A stretch of 64,000 bases of DNA from CAZOHG01 sp964579725 (GCA_964579725.1 CAZOHG010000004.1:1-64000), one strand, 5' to 3'. Positions 17,253-26,626 are shown, counted from the first letter of the stretch. The notes: generated by a model from the sequence alone, not told the origin. Made by a program: numbers and translations.

Positions 17253-18377
17253 ATGGCACAGACGGAAACCACCAGTATTGAACCGATTCCGGGGCGAATC
17301 GTTTCGGTCGATGTTCTCAGGGGATTCGATATGTTTTGGATTGTGGGCGGGGCAGGCTTTTTTGAAGCTCTGTTTAAATGGTTTGGACCCGGAGCCGCGC
17401 ACAGTTTGGGTCGACAACTTCACCATTCTCATTGGGTAGGGTTTCGGTTTTACGATCTAATCTTTCCTTTGTTTGTTTTTGTGGTCGGCATGTCCGTCGT
17501 TTTTTCTCTGGAAAAAATACTCGCTCAAAAGGGCAAAAAGGCCGCTTACAGACGCATTTTCCGCCGCTTCGTTATTTTGTACTTGCTGGGCATTTTTTAC
17601 TACCAGGGGATTCAAAACGGCGTGGAAAATATTCGACTTTTGGGGGTTTTACAACGTCTGGCCATTACCTACCTTTTTGCGGCGATTTTTTTCATTCATT
17701 TGAACCGAAAAACCATGGTGGCCGTCACCGTCGCCATTTTGATTGGATATTGGGCCTGGCTTTCTTTTGTTCCGGTGCCCGGATTGCACGCCGTTTCCTT
17801 TGCCGAAGGAAAAAACTGGGCCAATTGGGTGGACGCCCACTATTTGCCTTTCCGAAAATGGAACGGCACCTGGGACCCGGAAGGCATTTTAAGTACGATT
17901 CCGGCCATTGCTTCGGCCTTGCTGGGCGTTTTTGCCGCCCTTCTAATTAAAAGTCGCGAAATAGCACCCATGAAAAAGGTAAAAATCTTTGTGTTGGGCG
18001 GAATAGCACTGGTTTTGCTCGGCTATTTGTGGAGTTTGCAATTTCCCATTATTAAAAAAATATGGACGTCGTCTTACGTACTGGTAGCCGGTGGGTACAG
18101 CGCGTTGCTTTTGGGAATTTTTTATCTTATTGTCGATGTGTGGAAGTTACAAAAATGGGCCGTACCCTTTGTCTGGATCGGGATGAATCCCATTACGATT
18201 TACATGGCTCGAAATATGGTCACATTTGACGATTTGGCCAAACGGATTGTGGGCGGACAACTACTCACGCTTTTTGGCGATCCGATCGGCCTCTTGCTTG
18301 TCAAGACTGTTTCGTTGGGATTTTCTCTCTGGCTGGTTCACTTTTTGTTCAAGAAAAAGGTGTTTTTGAGGATTTAA
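17253..18377 (+). CDS. HGSNAT/NagX-like membrane acyltransferase (DUF5009)
   Basis: The 374-residue integral membrane protein has about ten hydrophobic segments. It opens with RIVSVDVLRGFDMFWIVGG, the signature of the heparan-alpha-glucosaminide N-acetyltransferase family, and has the His-rich QLHHSHWVGFRFYDLIFPLFVFVVG in the region of the proposed acceptor His. Family members transfer acetyl groups across the membrane to amino sugars. Its position between a ceramidase-like enzyme and a hydrolase-like TIM barrel suggests a role in glycan or amino-sugar use, which is inference. A GGAAGGA site precedes the ATG. Confidence 0.85.
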   Translation: MAQTETTSIEPIPGRIVSVDVLRGFDMFWIVGGAGFFEALFKWFGPGAAHSLGRQLHHSHWVGFRFYDLIFPLFVFVVGMSVVFSLEKILAQKGKKAAYRRIFRRFVILYLLGIFYYQGIQNGVENIRLLGVLQRLAITYLFAAIFFIHLNRKTMVAVTVAILIGYWAWLSFVPVPGLHAVSFAEGKNWANWVDAHYLPFRKWNGTWDPEGILSTIPAIASALLGVFAALLIKSREIAPMKKVKIFVLGGIALVLLGYLWSLQFPIIKKIWTSSYVLVAGGYSALLLGIFYLIVDVWKLQKWAVPFVWIGMNPITIYMARNMVTFDDLAKRIVGGQLLTLFGDPIGLLLVKTVSLGFSLWLVHFLFKKKVFLRI

Positions 18378-18391
18378 AGGGGCGTTTTTTC

Positions 18392-19456
18392 ATGCGAAAC
18401 CCAAACGAGCCCGTGACCGGGTTTAGTTATTTTGGCATTCGGAATCCGGAATACGTGCGAATGGATTTACGCCGAATGAAATCGCACGGTGCCACCGCTG
18501 TTCTTTTCACCCTATCCGAAGAAGATGTGGAATTCTACCGGGGCACCATGCGAGAAATGGTTTCACTGGCCCACAAAGAAGGACTTTTAGTGTACGCCAA
18601 TCCTTGGGGACTGGGCGGCGTCTTTGGCGGCGAAAGTTACTCCAAATTTGTCGCCTGGTTTCCGGATGAGCGTCAGGTGGACGCCACAGGGCGCCCTGTA
18701 CCGGCGGCGTGTTTTAATAGCCCGGTTTTCAGGGAATTTGTCCACACGTGGGTAAAAACGGCTGCCGACTGCGGCGTGGATGTGGCCATGTGGGACGAAC
18801 CTCATTTTTTCATGGCTCATTGGGCGGATGAATCTCTTGCCAAAGAAGACAATGTTCCAACCTGCTTTTGTCGGCATTGTCAGACAAAATTCCGGCAACA
18901 ATTCGGATTTCCAATGCCGCAAGAGCTAACGCCGGAGGTTTTGCAGTTTCGCGAAGACTCACTGGTCGAATTTTTGACCGATGTGAGTGGTGCAGCCAAC
19001 CAAAGGGGACTCCAAAACTCTGTGTGCATTTTGCCGCCCTCCTACGAATTGGAGGACGGGATTACAAACCCCGCTCGAGTGGCGGCCATTTCTTCCGTGC
19101 AAATTTTAGCCACCGACCCGTACTGGGAATACGAAGACGATCAAGCGACCGTGGAAAAGTACTACCGGTCAAACGGCAAGCTTATTCTTCAATTGGCTCA
19201 AAAATACGGCAAAGAACCCGAGATGTGGATTAAAAATTTCAAAATTCGCGCCGGCACGGAACCGTTTGTTTCACTGGCCACGGAAATCACAGCCCGTTTG
19301 GGAATCCGACGAATTTTCGCCTGGAGCTATTTGGGTTCCGCCTACATGTCCTCCCTGCAAAGCGATAACCCCTACCTCGTATTCGATCTACAGGGCGAAG
19401 CCTTTCAAAAGGTACACGCCGCCGCGTCAAATGTCTCGAAATCGGCTGCCGAATAA
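18392..19456 (+). CDS. TIM-barrel glycoside-hydrolase-like protein, no signal peptide
   Basis: The 354-residue protein has features of a barrel hydrolase: DLRRMKSHGATAVLF near the start, a possible catalytic carboxylate pair in AMWDEPHFF, and CFCRHCQTKFRQQFG, which resembles the zinc-finger-like CxCxxC...F(R) segment of GH42-type proteins. FAWSYLGSAYMSS near the C-terminus may be the last strand. I cannot assign a GH family. It starts 14 bases after the acyltransferase with AGGGG upstream, so it is in the same operon, which argues for a shared carbohydrate role. Cytosolic location is likely. Confidence 0.6.
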   Translation: MRNPNEPVTGFSYFGIRNPEYVRMDLRRMKSHGATAVLFTLSEEDVEFYRGTMREMVSLAHKEGLLVYANPWGLGGVFGGESYSKFVAWFPDERQVDATGRPVPAACFNSPVFREFVHTWVKTAADCGVDVAMWDEPHFFMAHWADESLAKEDNVPTCFCRHCQTKFRQQFGFPMPQELTPEVLQFREDSLVEFLTDVSGAANQRGLQNSVCILPPSYELEDGITNPARVAAISSVQILATDPYWEYEDDQATVEKYYRSNGKLILQLAQKYGKEPEMWIKNFKIRAGTEPFVSLATEITARLGIRRIFAWSYLGSAYMSSLQSDNPYLVFDLQGEAFQKVHAAASNVSKSAAE

Positions 19457-19460
19457 ATTT

Positions 19461-19489
19461 TTGATTTTGGGCACAAATCTTTGTACATT
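19461..19489 (+). promoter_or_regulatory. Predicted promoter for the ADP-ribosylglycohydrolase gene
   Basis: TTGATT (19461-19466), a 17-base spacer and TACATT (19484-19489). The start codon is 120 bases downstream. Confidence 0.55.
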
Positions 19490-19609
19490 TAAGTGATGTG
19501 ATAAAAACCGACCAAACGGCGTCTTTTTTCAGTGAAATCGAAAAGACTCTGCTGGATTGGCAAAGTAAAACTGGTGTTCTTAGAACCATTTGAATGAAAG
19601 CCAATTTCC

Positions 19610-20581
19610 ATGACGGAAGAATTTGAAAATCCGGACGTCATTGACGATCTCCAAGAACAGTTTCGGGCTGTCCTTTTGGGCCTCGCCATTGGTGACGCGT
19701 TGGGAGCTCCGTTAGAATTCATGCACGCCCGGGAAATCTCAGAACGCTTTGGAACAGTTCGGGACATGATCGGAGGGGGCTGGCTAAATTTGGAGCCCGG
19801 GGAGGGAACCGACGATACCCAAATGATGCTTTGTCTGGCTGAAAGTTTGGCCCAGCGCGGGAAATTCGACGCCGACGACGTGGTGGCCAAATTTATGATT
19901 TGGTACGACACCCACCCAAAGGACATGGGAAATACCACGCAGGTGGCGTTGACGCTCATCAAAAACGAGGCCAACTGGCGCAGCGCCGCTCGTAAAGCAC
20001 ACGATCTTTTGGAAGGCAAAAGCGCCGGAAACGGGAGCCTCATGCGGGTAGCGCCAATCGGCCTTTTGTACCATCGCCACCCAAATCTTCTTATTGAGGC
20101 CTCATTGACCAGTTCAAAACTGACGCATTGGGACGAGCTGGCGGCGGAAAGTTGTGTGGCTTTCAATCTCATTTTGGCCGATCTGCTGCACGGCTTTGGC
20201 CCGGACGAAGCCATTCAAAATACCGTGGACAAAATGCTACCCCGTAACGAAGAGGTGGCTCAAACGGTGGAACTTGTTCGGGACAAGGATTTTGAAGAAC
20301 TTGCGCCGACGGGCTTTGTGCTGGAAACCCTGGAAACGGCTTTGTGGCATCTGCTGCACGCCGAAACGTTCGAAACCGCCCTCATTCGTGCGGTCAACAT
20401 GGGAGGTGACGCCGACACCATTGGCGCTGTGACGGGCGCTCTGGCAGGCACCTATTTTGGCTTGCGCGAAATCCCGGCACGCTGGTTGGATGCCTTGCAA
20501 GGCCGGGACGTCATCGAAACGCTGGCAGACAAATTGTACACACTTTCAACAGACCTGCTTCCCGAAGAGGAATGGGAATAG
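19610..20581 (+). CDS. ADP-ribosylglycohydrolase family protein
   Basis: This 323-residue protein has the metal-binding motifs of the DraG/ARH fold: GLAIGDALGAPLEF, GEGTDDTQMMLCLAESL (TDDT ligands), NGSLMRVAPIGLL and NMGGDADTIGAVTGALAG (GGDADT ligands). It should remove ADP-ribose from proteins or other acceptors with two magnesium ions. No ADP-ribosyltransferase, nitrogenase gene or toxin is adjacent, so the acceptor is unknown. The ribosome site is weak. The tmRNA gene follows about 95 bases downstream. Confidence 0.92.
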   Translation: MTEEFENPDVIDDLQEQFRAVLLGLAIGDALGAPLEFMHAREISERFGTVRDMIGGGWLNLEPGEGTDDTQMMLCLAESLAQRGKFDADDVVAKFMIWYDTHPKDMGNTTQVALTLIKNEANWRSAARKAHDLLEGKSAGNGSLMRVAPIGLLYHRHPNLLIEASLTSSKLTHWDELAAESCVAFNLILADLLHGFGPDEAIQNTVDKMLPRNEEVAQTVELVRDKDFEELAPTGFVLETLETALWHLLHAETFETALIRAVNMGGDADTIGAVTGALAGTYFGLREIPARWLDALQGRDVIETLADKLYTLSTDLLPEEEWE

Positions 20582-20676
20582 CAAAACGCTGGGGGTTGTT
20601 TTCCGAAAAGGACGAAAAGTGCCTTTCTTCAAACGGGAACAAATCCAATTGAGAAACATTTAATAATCGAACTGAA

Positions 20677-21026
20677 GGGGGCGCCCTGGGTTCGACGGGA
20701 TTGGAAAGAGACAGGAACGGCATACCGTGGTCTCCGACCCCACGTAAAATAGCCGGAACACAAATGTAAATGCAGACTACAACTACGCTCTGGCTGCTTA
20801 ATTAGCGGTCACGTTCCCCGAGCCGAGACCTGCATAGGCTCGGTGGAGCGTCGCAGCTGCAGGTGCTCCTGACAAATTTCCGGGATTGTCAGGCTAAGAC
20901 CACCGGATAGACCTGTGTGAGGCTTTGTCTGTTGAGCCGCCACAGGCGACACTAATCAACAGACTATGTATGTAGAAGTTCTTGTCGGCTCTTTCCCGGA
21001 CGCGGGTTCGATTCCCGCCGCCTCCA
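20677..21026 (+). ncRNA. ssrA: tmRNA (transfer-messenger RNA)
   Basis: The 5' end GGGGGCG and the 3' end CGCCTCC form a 7-bp acceptor stem with a G-U at the third pair, as in alanyl tRNA. The tmRNA hallmark GGTTCGACGGG follows the 5' end, and the T-arm GGGTTCGATTCCC precedes the 3' end. The tag reading frame ends with NYALAA and TAA at 20799-20801. If GCA at 20772 is the resume codon, the tag reads ADYNYALAA. The CCA end is not encoded. It rescues ribosomes stalled on broken mRNAs and marks the products for proteolysis. Confidence 0.95.
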
Positions 21027-21036
21027 CTAAAAAGCC

Positions 21037-21069
21037 AAAAGCCGCTCCTGAAAAGGGCGGCTTTTATCT
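21037..21069 (+). terminator. Rho-independent terminator of tmRNA
   Basis: AAAAGCCGC pairs with GCGGCTTTT, followed by T-rich sequence, 11 bases after the tmRNA 3' end. Confidence 0.8.
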
Positions 21070-21146
21070 TCTATTAGAGGCCCTTTTTTCCCCGTACAAA
21101 CATTCCGCTGACTTTTGTTTCGTCTGTTGAAAAAGAAAGCAAAAAG

Positions 21147-21164
21147 TGCACAAAATATTGTGCG
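21147..21164. promoter_or_regulatory. Inverted repeat, candidate operator of the kinase-regulator
   Basis: TGCAC, 8 bases, GTGCG. The inner part GCACAA-AATA-TTGTGC is perfectly symmetric. It lies just upstream of the -35 box of the regulator's own predicted promoter and has the same half-sites as the two inverted repeats at 26758 and 26825. Confidence 0.5.
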
Positions 21165-21171
21165 AATTGCC

Positions 21172-21200
21172 TTGTATTTGTGCAGCCTATTTATTACATT
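21172..21200 (+). promoter_or_regulatory. Predicted promoter of the kinase-regulator gene
   Basis: TTGTAT (21172-21177), a 17-base spacer and TACATT (21195-21200). Confidence 0.45.
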
Positions 21201-21415
21201 TAGATTGTTGCAAAAAAACGGTGAATTTCTACCTCCAATCTACCGATATCTATGTAGGGGTGAATGGTTCGGGCCGCTGTGAAGGGGCGATTCGAACCGC
21301 CTCGGCAGAACCGGAACAGCGGGTACACAATTGACATAAAAAGGAGGAGATGCACAAAAGACTGATTCTTCTGTAAGGGAATGGGACGGGCATTAGAGAA
21401 AGGATTTTGGAAAAC

Positions 21416-24400
21416 ATGTTACTGGACAGTCGCTATTTTGTGGAGAAGAAGATAGGTGAAGGGGGCGACGGACAGGTTTTCAAGGTGTTGGATCGGGTGA
21501 CGGGAGAAATCAGGGCGTTGAAATTGCTTAACCCGGACAGAATTGCGCCGGACGATCTGACCTTTTTTGAGCGAGAATTTCTGAACGTCAAGAAGCTAAC
21601 CCACCCCAATATCGTTAAAGTCTATGATTTCGGCTTTCAAAAGGGCAATTACCCCTATTTTACCATGGATTTCGTCGACGGTCCTGCGTTCACTGATTTC
21701 TTTTCCAGGCCGTTTGACCCCACGGCTTTTGTAAAACTGACCGCTGAAATTTGCCTCGCTTTGGACTATTTACACAGCCACAACCTGATTCACAGAGATA
21801 TTAAACCGGCCAATATTTTATTAAGCCAGGAAAACGCCTCGCAGCTACCGGTGCCGGTGCTGACCGATTTCGGATTAGCCGAGGATTTTGCGCTTTCCGA
21901 ATTCGATCCACGGGGCGGCAGCCATTTTTACGTTTCTCCCGAAGCTATTCGGGGCTGGAAAATCGACCCACGCGCCGACCTGTACTCCCTGGGTGTGACC
22001 CTCTACGAAGCTCTGACCGGCCAAAAACCCTTCACGGCAGATAATCCCATTGACGTGCTCAAGCAGCATTTGCACAGGGTTCCGGAAAATCCCTCCGCTT
22101 TACGGGAGGATCTGCCCCCGGAAGTGGATCAACTGCTCCTGAAATTGTTGGAAAAAGATCCGTCCGCACGGTACAATTCCGCACTTGAAGTGCTTCACGA
22201 CGTCATTCGGCTGGCCCCCGCGGATGTGCCAGTCCCCAAGCTGCACGCCTCAACCCGCATTTGGGGTGGAGCCTTTGTGGGACGCAAAAAGGAATTGAAA
22301 TACCTCCGAGATATTTTCGACACGACACGCAGCTTGCAGCGGTTTTCCTTTGCGGTCATTTCAGGTGAAAAGGGTGTCGGGAAAACGCGGCTCGTACGGG
22401 AATATTCCACCCAACTTCAACTGGAGGGTGTCAAGGTTTTCTTTGTGGAAAGCGCCTCCACACGTCACGTCCCCTACGGGCTCATCTTGGAAATCATTCG
22501 GCAAATCGGCATTTCCGCACCCGGTGGAGTGGAATTGACCGGCGACGAGCAGACTGTTTGGCGAACCATTTTTCAGCACGGTGGCACGCAGCAATCGCCC
22601 GACATTTTTAAAGACCAGGCCCAGGTATTTGACATCCTGGGGCGGCTCCTGCAAAAATTTGTACGAGCTATTCAAAATGCCGACCCCAAACAAAAAACGC
22701 CCTTACCGCTTCTCGTTATTTTGGATGATTTTCAAGAAGCGCCTTCCGTAATTCACCAATTTTTCCGCTACTTATTTTTCAATGTTTGGAATACCAATCT
22801 CCTCTTTTTAGCCACCGCTTCCGGCGACCTTTCGAACCTGGAACAGATTTACGAGACCGTTCGTTCGGAGAAATATTTCTATTGGAACGTCTTGCAGTCC
22901 TTTGATTACGGCGGATTCCGGCAATTTCTGTCCAAAAAATTCGCCGACTTCCAGAACTTTGACGACTTGGCAAACGATTTGTACCAGTACACGGCCGGGA
23001 ATCCCTTGTACACGGAACATCTGCTCCAATATTTTGTGGATCGAAATTTAATTGCCTGGGAAGATAACCACTGGACGTGGAAAGGGCTGCGCGGAGGGGT
23101 CGATTTGCCCGGGGCTATTTCCGACCTTTTTCGAGACCGCTGGAAAGAGTTCTCACACGCTGCCCGCGACGTTCTGAAAGCACTTGTTTTTCAAGGAGAT
23201 GTTGTTCCTCTTGCTTTTCTCAAAGCCTATTTTGAAGGGAGCCACACCGACTGGCAGGCGGGTCTGGAAGAATTGTTGCGGGAAGGTCTTGTTTCAAAAA
23301 TTCTTCGGAACGGCGCTGTAGTGCTTCAGATTTCCCAACAAAGTTGGGGGGATTTTGTCCTTTCGACCACCCATTCGGTAGAAAAAAGAAAAATCCACGA
23401 GCACTGGCTTTACGTCATTGAAGATTTGCACCTCGAAATCCCGAAAGACTATCTGGCACCCCTGGCGTACCACGCTTTAGAAAGCCACCACTGGGAGAAG
23501 GCACTTCACTATTTACCCCAAGCAGCCGAATACGCGCAGGCGTTGTTCGATTTGGATCACGCCATTGAATTTTACGAAAAATTTCTCTCTCTTTCCAAAA
23601 ACACGCCTCTCTCCGATCGCCTACCTTTCCTGGAAAAATTGGCTGCGGCGTACGAGTACAGCGGCCAGTTGGCCAAAGCCCTGGAGGTATCGGATTCTGT
23701 TCTTCAAGAAATAGGCGAAAGCGACGCGGAAAAATCGGTTGCTTGGAATTGGCGGTATCGAAAGGTGGAACTCCTCCAAAAATCGGGAGAGATTCAGGCG
23801 GCACTGGATCTTTTGGAGGGACAGCGCTCGGAATGGGAATCCCTTTCCCCGGAACAAAGCGCCCGTGGTTTTTACGAATTGGGCTGGCTGTACCGTCTTT
23901 CAGGAAAATTTGAGGAGGCATTTGCCCAATATGCCCGGGCAGTGGACTTGTTTTCTCAAATCGAGGCCCAAAATGACGTGGCGCTTACTTACAATCGAAT
24001 GGGAGTAACACACCTTGTTCAGGGAAATTTGGAGGAAGCGGAAGAGGCGTTGCAACGGGCGCTGAGTATTTTTGAGGAATCCTCTCACTTGCGAGGGTTG
24101 GCACATGTTCACAACAATTTGGGCATTTTGTACCGCCAGAAGGGCGAATTAAATCTGGCTCAAAAGCACTACGAAAATTGCTTGAAAATTCGCCGCGCCA
24201 CAAAAGACATTACCTATTTGCCTCAGGTATTGAACAATCTGGCCAACTTGCAGTTTTACCACAGCGAGTGGGAAAAGGCGCTCAATTCCTACAAAGAAGT
24301 CCTGCGGATTGCCCAGGGACTGGGTCTTGCGGAAACAACAGCCGGTGTGTTGGAAAATATCGGGCGGTTACAATTTCATCTCGGCCAAGTGGAAGCCGCT

Positions 24401-26626
24401 CACGAAGCGGCTAAAAAGGCGGTTTTGCTCAATCGCCGCCTTGAAAATTACGAAGGGCTGGCCACTGTTTTTGAACTTTTGGGCGATATTCACGATTTGC
24501 ACGAAAATTACCGCCTGTCACAGGGATTTTATTTCCGGGGGTTGCGAATTTTGGAAAAAACCCAAAACCAACCGGCTCAAATTCCTTTGCAGTACAAATT
24601 GGGCCGTCACTTTTTGCGATTGGGAGAAAAACAAAAAGCGCTGGATTTTTTCATTCGGGCCGAAGACTTAAGCCAAATTCACCGGCTAAGGGAAGAACGC
24701 GCCGAAGTGGCGCTTCAGATCTTGCGTTGGGCGTTGCGCTACCACGACCACCAGCGGGCGGAATATTATCGCAATTTTCTGGAAAATAATCTTCCCGCTC
24801 TGAAAAATCCCCTGCAGCTCGGATTGGCTTACAGGCAATTGGGACACGCGCGGCAAAAAAACGACGAACCAGCCCGAGCGCTTGAGAATTTCGAAAAGGC
24901 TCTGGAAATTTTTGAGAAAATTTCGGCTTCTGTTGAAATTGCACGTACCGAAAGCGCTCTGGGTAGCTTTTTCTTAGCCGCCGAAGAACACGAACAAGCC
25001 CATTTACATCTGAAAAAAGCTGTCCAACTTTTTCAGAAACTTCCGGCTCGCAACGAACGTCTCCGAATTACCCAGCAATTTCTGACCGTCCAGGAGCAAT
25101 TAATTTCCAAATTGGGACAAAATCAGGGTGTTTCCGGCCAATTGACGGTTCTGCAACAAACCAGCCTCATTGTCCATTCCATTTTCGATCTGGAAACCAT
25201 GCTTCACAACATTATGAACACGGTCATTAATTTGCTCAAAGCCGACAAAGCGGCCATTATTTTTCTGAATAAGCAGAGTGGCGGTCTGGAAGTAAAGGTG
25301 AGCCGGGGAATGGAGGAAGCAACCATTGAAGACGCCATTCGCATCAGCCAATCGATTATTCAGCGGGTGGAAAAAACAGGCAGTTCGGTTCTGTCGCGAA
25401 ATACGCTGGGAGACGAGCGCTTTCAGCACAGCAAAAGCGTCCGCAATTTCCAGATTTTCTCCCTCATGTGTGTCCCGCTTAAAGTAGATGACCGCCTAAT
25501 CGGAACCGTTTACGTGGACAGCCGCAATCCGGAACGAATCTTCGGCTACCGCGATTTGGAATTTTTGGAAAATATTGCCGATCTGGCCGCTGTGGCGATT
25601 AGCAATTCCGAATATTACGAAGAATTGAAACGAAAGCAAAAGAATTCGGAGCTTGAGGCTCATCTGCCACAACCTGAGGAAAATCGCCTGACATTCAACG
25701 AAATGGTGGGGACGAGTCAGCCAATGCGCGAGATTTTCAATATTGTGAAACGCGTCCTAAATAAAAATGTGGATATTTTGATTCGCGGCGAAAGCGGAAC
25801 GGGAAAAGAAAAATTGGCTGCCTTGATTCACTTTAACAGTAATCGAAAAGAGCGTCCCTTTGTAACGGTCAATTGTGCTGCCATCCCCCCTACCCTGCTC
25901 GAGAGTGAACTTTTCGGTATTGAAAAGCGCGTGGCAACCGGCGTGGATCGACACATCGGGAAATTTGAACAGGCAAACGGCGGCACTATTTTTCTGGATG
26001 AGATCGGAGACATGAGTTTGGAAACGCAGGCGAAAATACTCCGGGTCATTCAGGAGCGCGAGTTCCAGCGAATCGGTGGTTCCAAAATCATTCGAATTGA
26101 CGTTCGGATTATTGCCGCGACAAACAAAAATTTGGAAGAAGCCATCCGGGAACGCACATTTCGACAGGATTTGTATTACCGTCTAAACGTGCTGCCCATT
26201 GTCGTCCCACCTCTTCGAGACCGGAAGGAAGACATTCCCCTTTTGGTTGAATATTTTATTCGCAAGTACAATTCGGGGCAATTGGTAAAGATTACCGATT
26301 CAGCCATGCGCTTACTGTACCGGTACGATTGGCCGGGGAACGTCCGCGAACTGGAAAATGCCGTTCAACGAATGCTCATTTTTACGGAAGGGGATCGCAT
26401 TACGGTTAGCGCACTGCCGCCTGAAATTCAACAATTTATGCCTCACGGAGTTCCTGCCGATGCTTTGGGGAGGTTGTCCCTTCGGGATTTTGAGCGAGAG
26501 CTTCTGTTGAAAAGTTTGGAAAGAAATCACTGGAATATTTCCAGGACGGCCCAGGCGCTGGGGGTGCACCGAAACACCTTGCACCGAAAAATGAAGCTTT
26601 TTCAGATTTCCAAACCGGGTGTCTAA
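21416..26626 (+). CDS. Giant regulator: Ser/Thr kinase - NTPase - TPR - GAF - sigma-54-type AAA+ - Fis HTH
   Basis: This 1736-residue protein joins a signalling kinase to a transcription activator. Residues of about 7-265 are a Hanks-type kinase: Lys36 in RALKLL, HRDIKPAN with Asp128, and DFG at 151-153. A STAND/AAA_16-like NTPase follows (GEKGVGKTR near 310), then about 500 residues of TPRs, a GAF domain (about 1245-1400) and a sigma-54-activator AAA+ domain (GESGTGKEK near 1460, GGTIFLDEIGDM, R-finger region). The C-terminal Fis-type helix-turn-helix reads NISRTAQALGVHRNTLHRK. The GAFTGA loop that contacts sigma-54 is replaced by RVATGV (1505-1510). I use the ATG at 21416 with AAAGGA upstream; an in-frame TTG at 21407 is too close to that site. 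It probably senses a signal through kinase/TPR/GAF and controls the adjacent repeat-peptide gene. Confidence 0.92.
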   Translation: MLLDSRYFVEKKIGEGGDGQVFKVLDRVTGEIRALKLLNPDRIAPDDLTFFEREFLNVKKLTHPNIVKVYDFGFQKGNYPYFTMDFVDGPAFTDFFSRPFDPTAFVKLTAEICLALDYLHSHNLIHRDIKPANILLSQENASQLPVPVLTDFGLAEDFALSEFDPRGGSHFYVSPEAIRGWKIDPRADLYSLGVTLYEALTGQKPFTADNPIDVLKQHLHRVPENPSALREDLPPEVDQLLLKLLEKDPSARYNSALEVLHDVIRLAPADVPVPKLHASTRIWGGAFVGRKKELKYLRDIFDTTRSLQRFSFAVISGEKGVGKTRLVREYSTQLQLEGVKVFFVESASTRHVPYGLILEIIRQIGISAPGGVELTGDEQTVWRTIFQHGGTQQSPDIFKDQAQVFDILGRLLQKFVRAIQNADPKQKTPLPLLVILDDFQEAPSVIHQFFRYLFFNVWNTNLLFLATASGDLSNLEQIYETVRSEKYFYWNVLQSFDYGGFRQFLSKKFADFQNFDDLANDLYQYTAGNPLYTEHLLQYFVDRNLIAWEDNHWTWKGLRGGVDLPGAISDLFRDRWKEFSHAARDVLKALVFQGDVVPLAFLKAYFEGSHTDWQAGLEELLREGLVSKILRNGAVVLQISQQSWGDFVLSTTHSVEKRKIHEHWLYVIEDLHLEIPKDYLAPLAYHALESHHWEKALHYLPQAAEYAQALFDLDHAIEFYEKFLSLSKNTPLSDRLPFLEKLAAAYEYSGQLAKALEVSDSVLQEIGESDAEKSVAWNWRYRKVELLQKSGEIQAALDLLEGQRSEWESLSPEQSARGFYELGWLYRLSGKFEEAFAQYARAVDLFSQIEAQNDVALTYNRMGVTHLVQGNLEEAEEALQRALSIFEESSHLRGLAHVHNNLGILYRQKGELNLAQKHYENCLKIRRATKDITYLPQVLNNLANLQFYHSEWEKALNSYKEVLRIAQGLGLAETTAGVLENIGRLQFHLGQVEAAHEAAKKAVLLNRRLENYEGLATVFELLGDIHDLHENYRLSQGFYFRGLRILEKTQNQPAQIPLQYKLGRHFLRLGEKQKALDFFIRAEDLSQIHRLREERAEVALQILRWALRYHDHQRAEYYRNFLENNLPALKNPLQLGLAYRQLGHARQKNDEPARALENFEKALEIFEKISASVEIARTESALGSFFLAAEEHEQAHLHLKKAVQLFQKLPARNERLRITQQFLTVQEQLISKLGQNQGVSGQLTVLQQTSLIVHSIFDLETMLHNIMNTVINLLKADKAAIIFLNKQSGGLEVKVSRGMEEATIEDAIRISQSIIQRVEKTGSSVLSRNTLGDERFQHSKSVRNFQIFSLMCVPLKVDDRLIGTVYVDSRNPERIFGYRDLEFLENIADLAAVAISNSEYYEELKRKQKNSELEAHLPQPEENRLTFNEMVGTSQPMREIFNIVKRVLNKNVDILIRGESGTGKEKLAALIHFNSNRKERPFVTVNCAAIPPTLLESELFGIEKRVATGVDRHIGKFEQANGGTIFLDEIGDMSLETQAKILRVIQEREFQRIGGSKIIRIDVRIIAATNKNLEEAIRERTFRQDLYYRLNVLPIVVPPLRDRKEDIPLLVEYFIRKYNSGQLVKITDSAMRLLYRYDWPGNVRELENAVQRMLIFTEGDRITVSALPPEIQQFMPHGVPADALGRLSLRDFERELLLKSLERNHWNISRTAQALGVHRNTLHRKMKLFQISKPGV

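Larger units (their letters stand above)
21027..21415. other. Control region of the large kinase-regulator gene
   Basis: About 390 bases between tmRNA and the regulator gene. It contains the tmRNA terminator, an inverted repeat matching those upstream of the repeat-peptide gene (21147-21164), and a promoter (21172-21200). That leaves a leader of some 210 bases with an isolated AAGGAGGAG at 21341-21349, two bases before an 8-codon frame, whose function is unclear. Confidence 0.55.

Noticed and set aside
19610..20581. Antitoxin or immunity role for the ADP-ribosylglycohydrolase
   Set aside because: No ADP-ribosylating toxin or secretion gene is adjacent.
21146..21334. 62-codon frame upstream of the kinase-regulator
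   Set aside because: It begins inside the predicted operator, has no ribosome site and no protein-like composition.
21350..21376. Possible 8-codon leader peptide after AAGGAGGAG
   Set aside because: The ribosome site is only two bases from the ATG, and no attenuator structure is visible. I keep it as a curiosity only.
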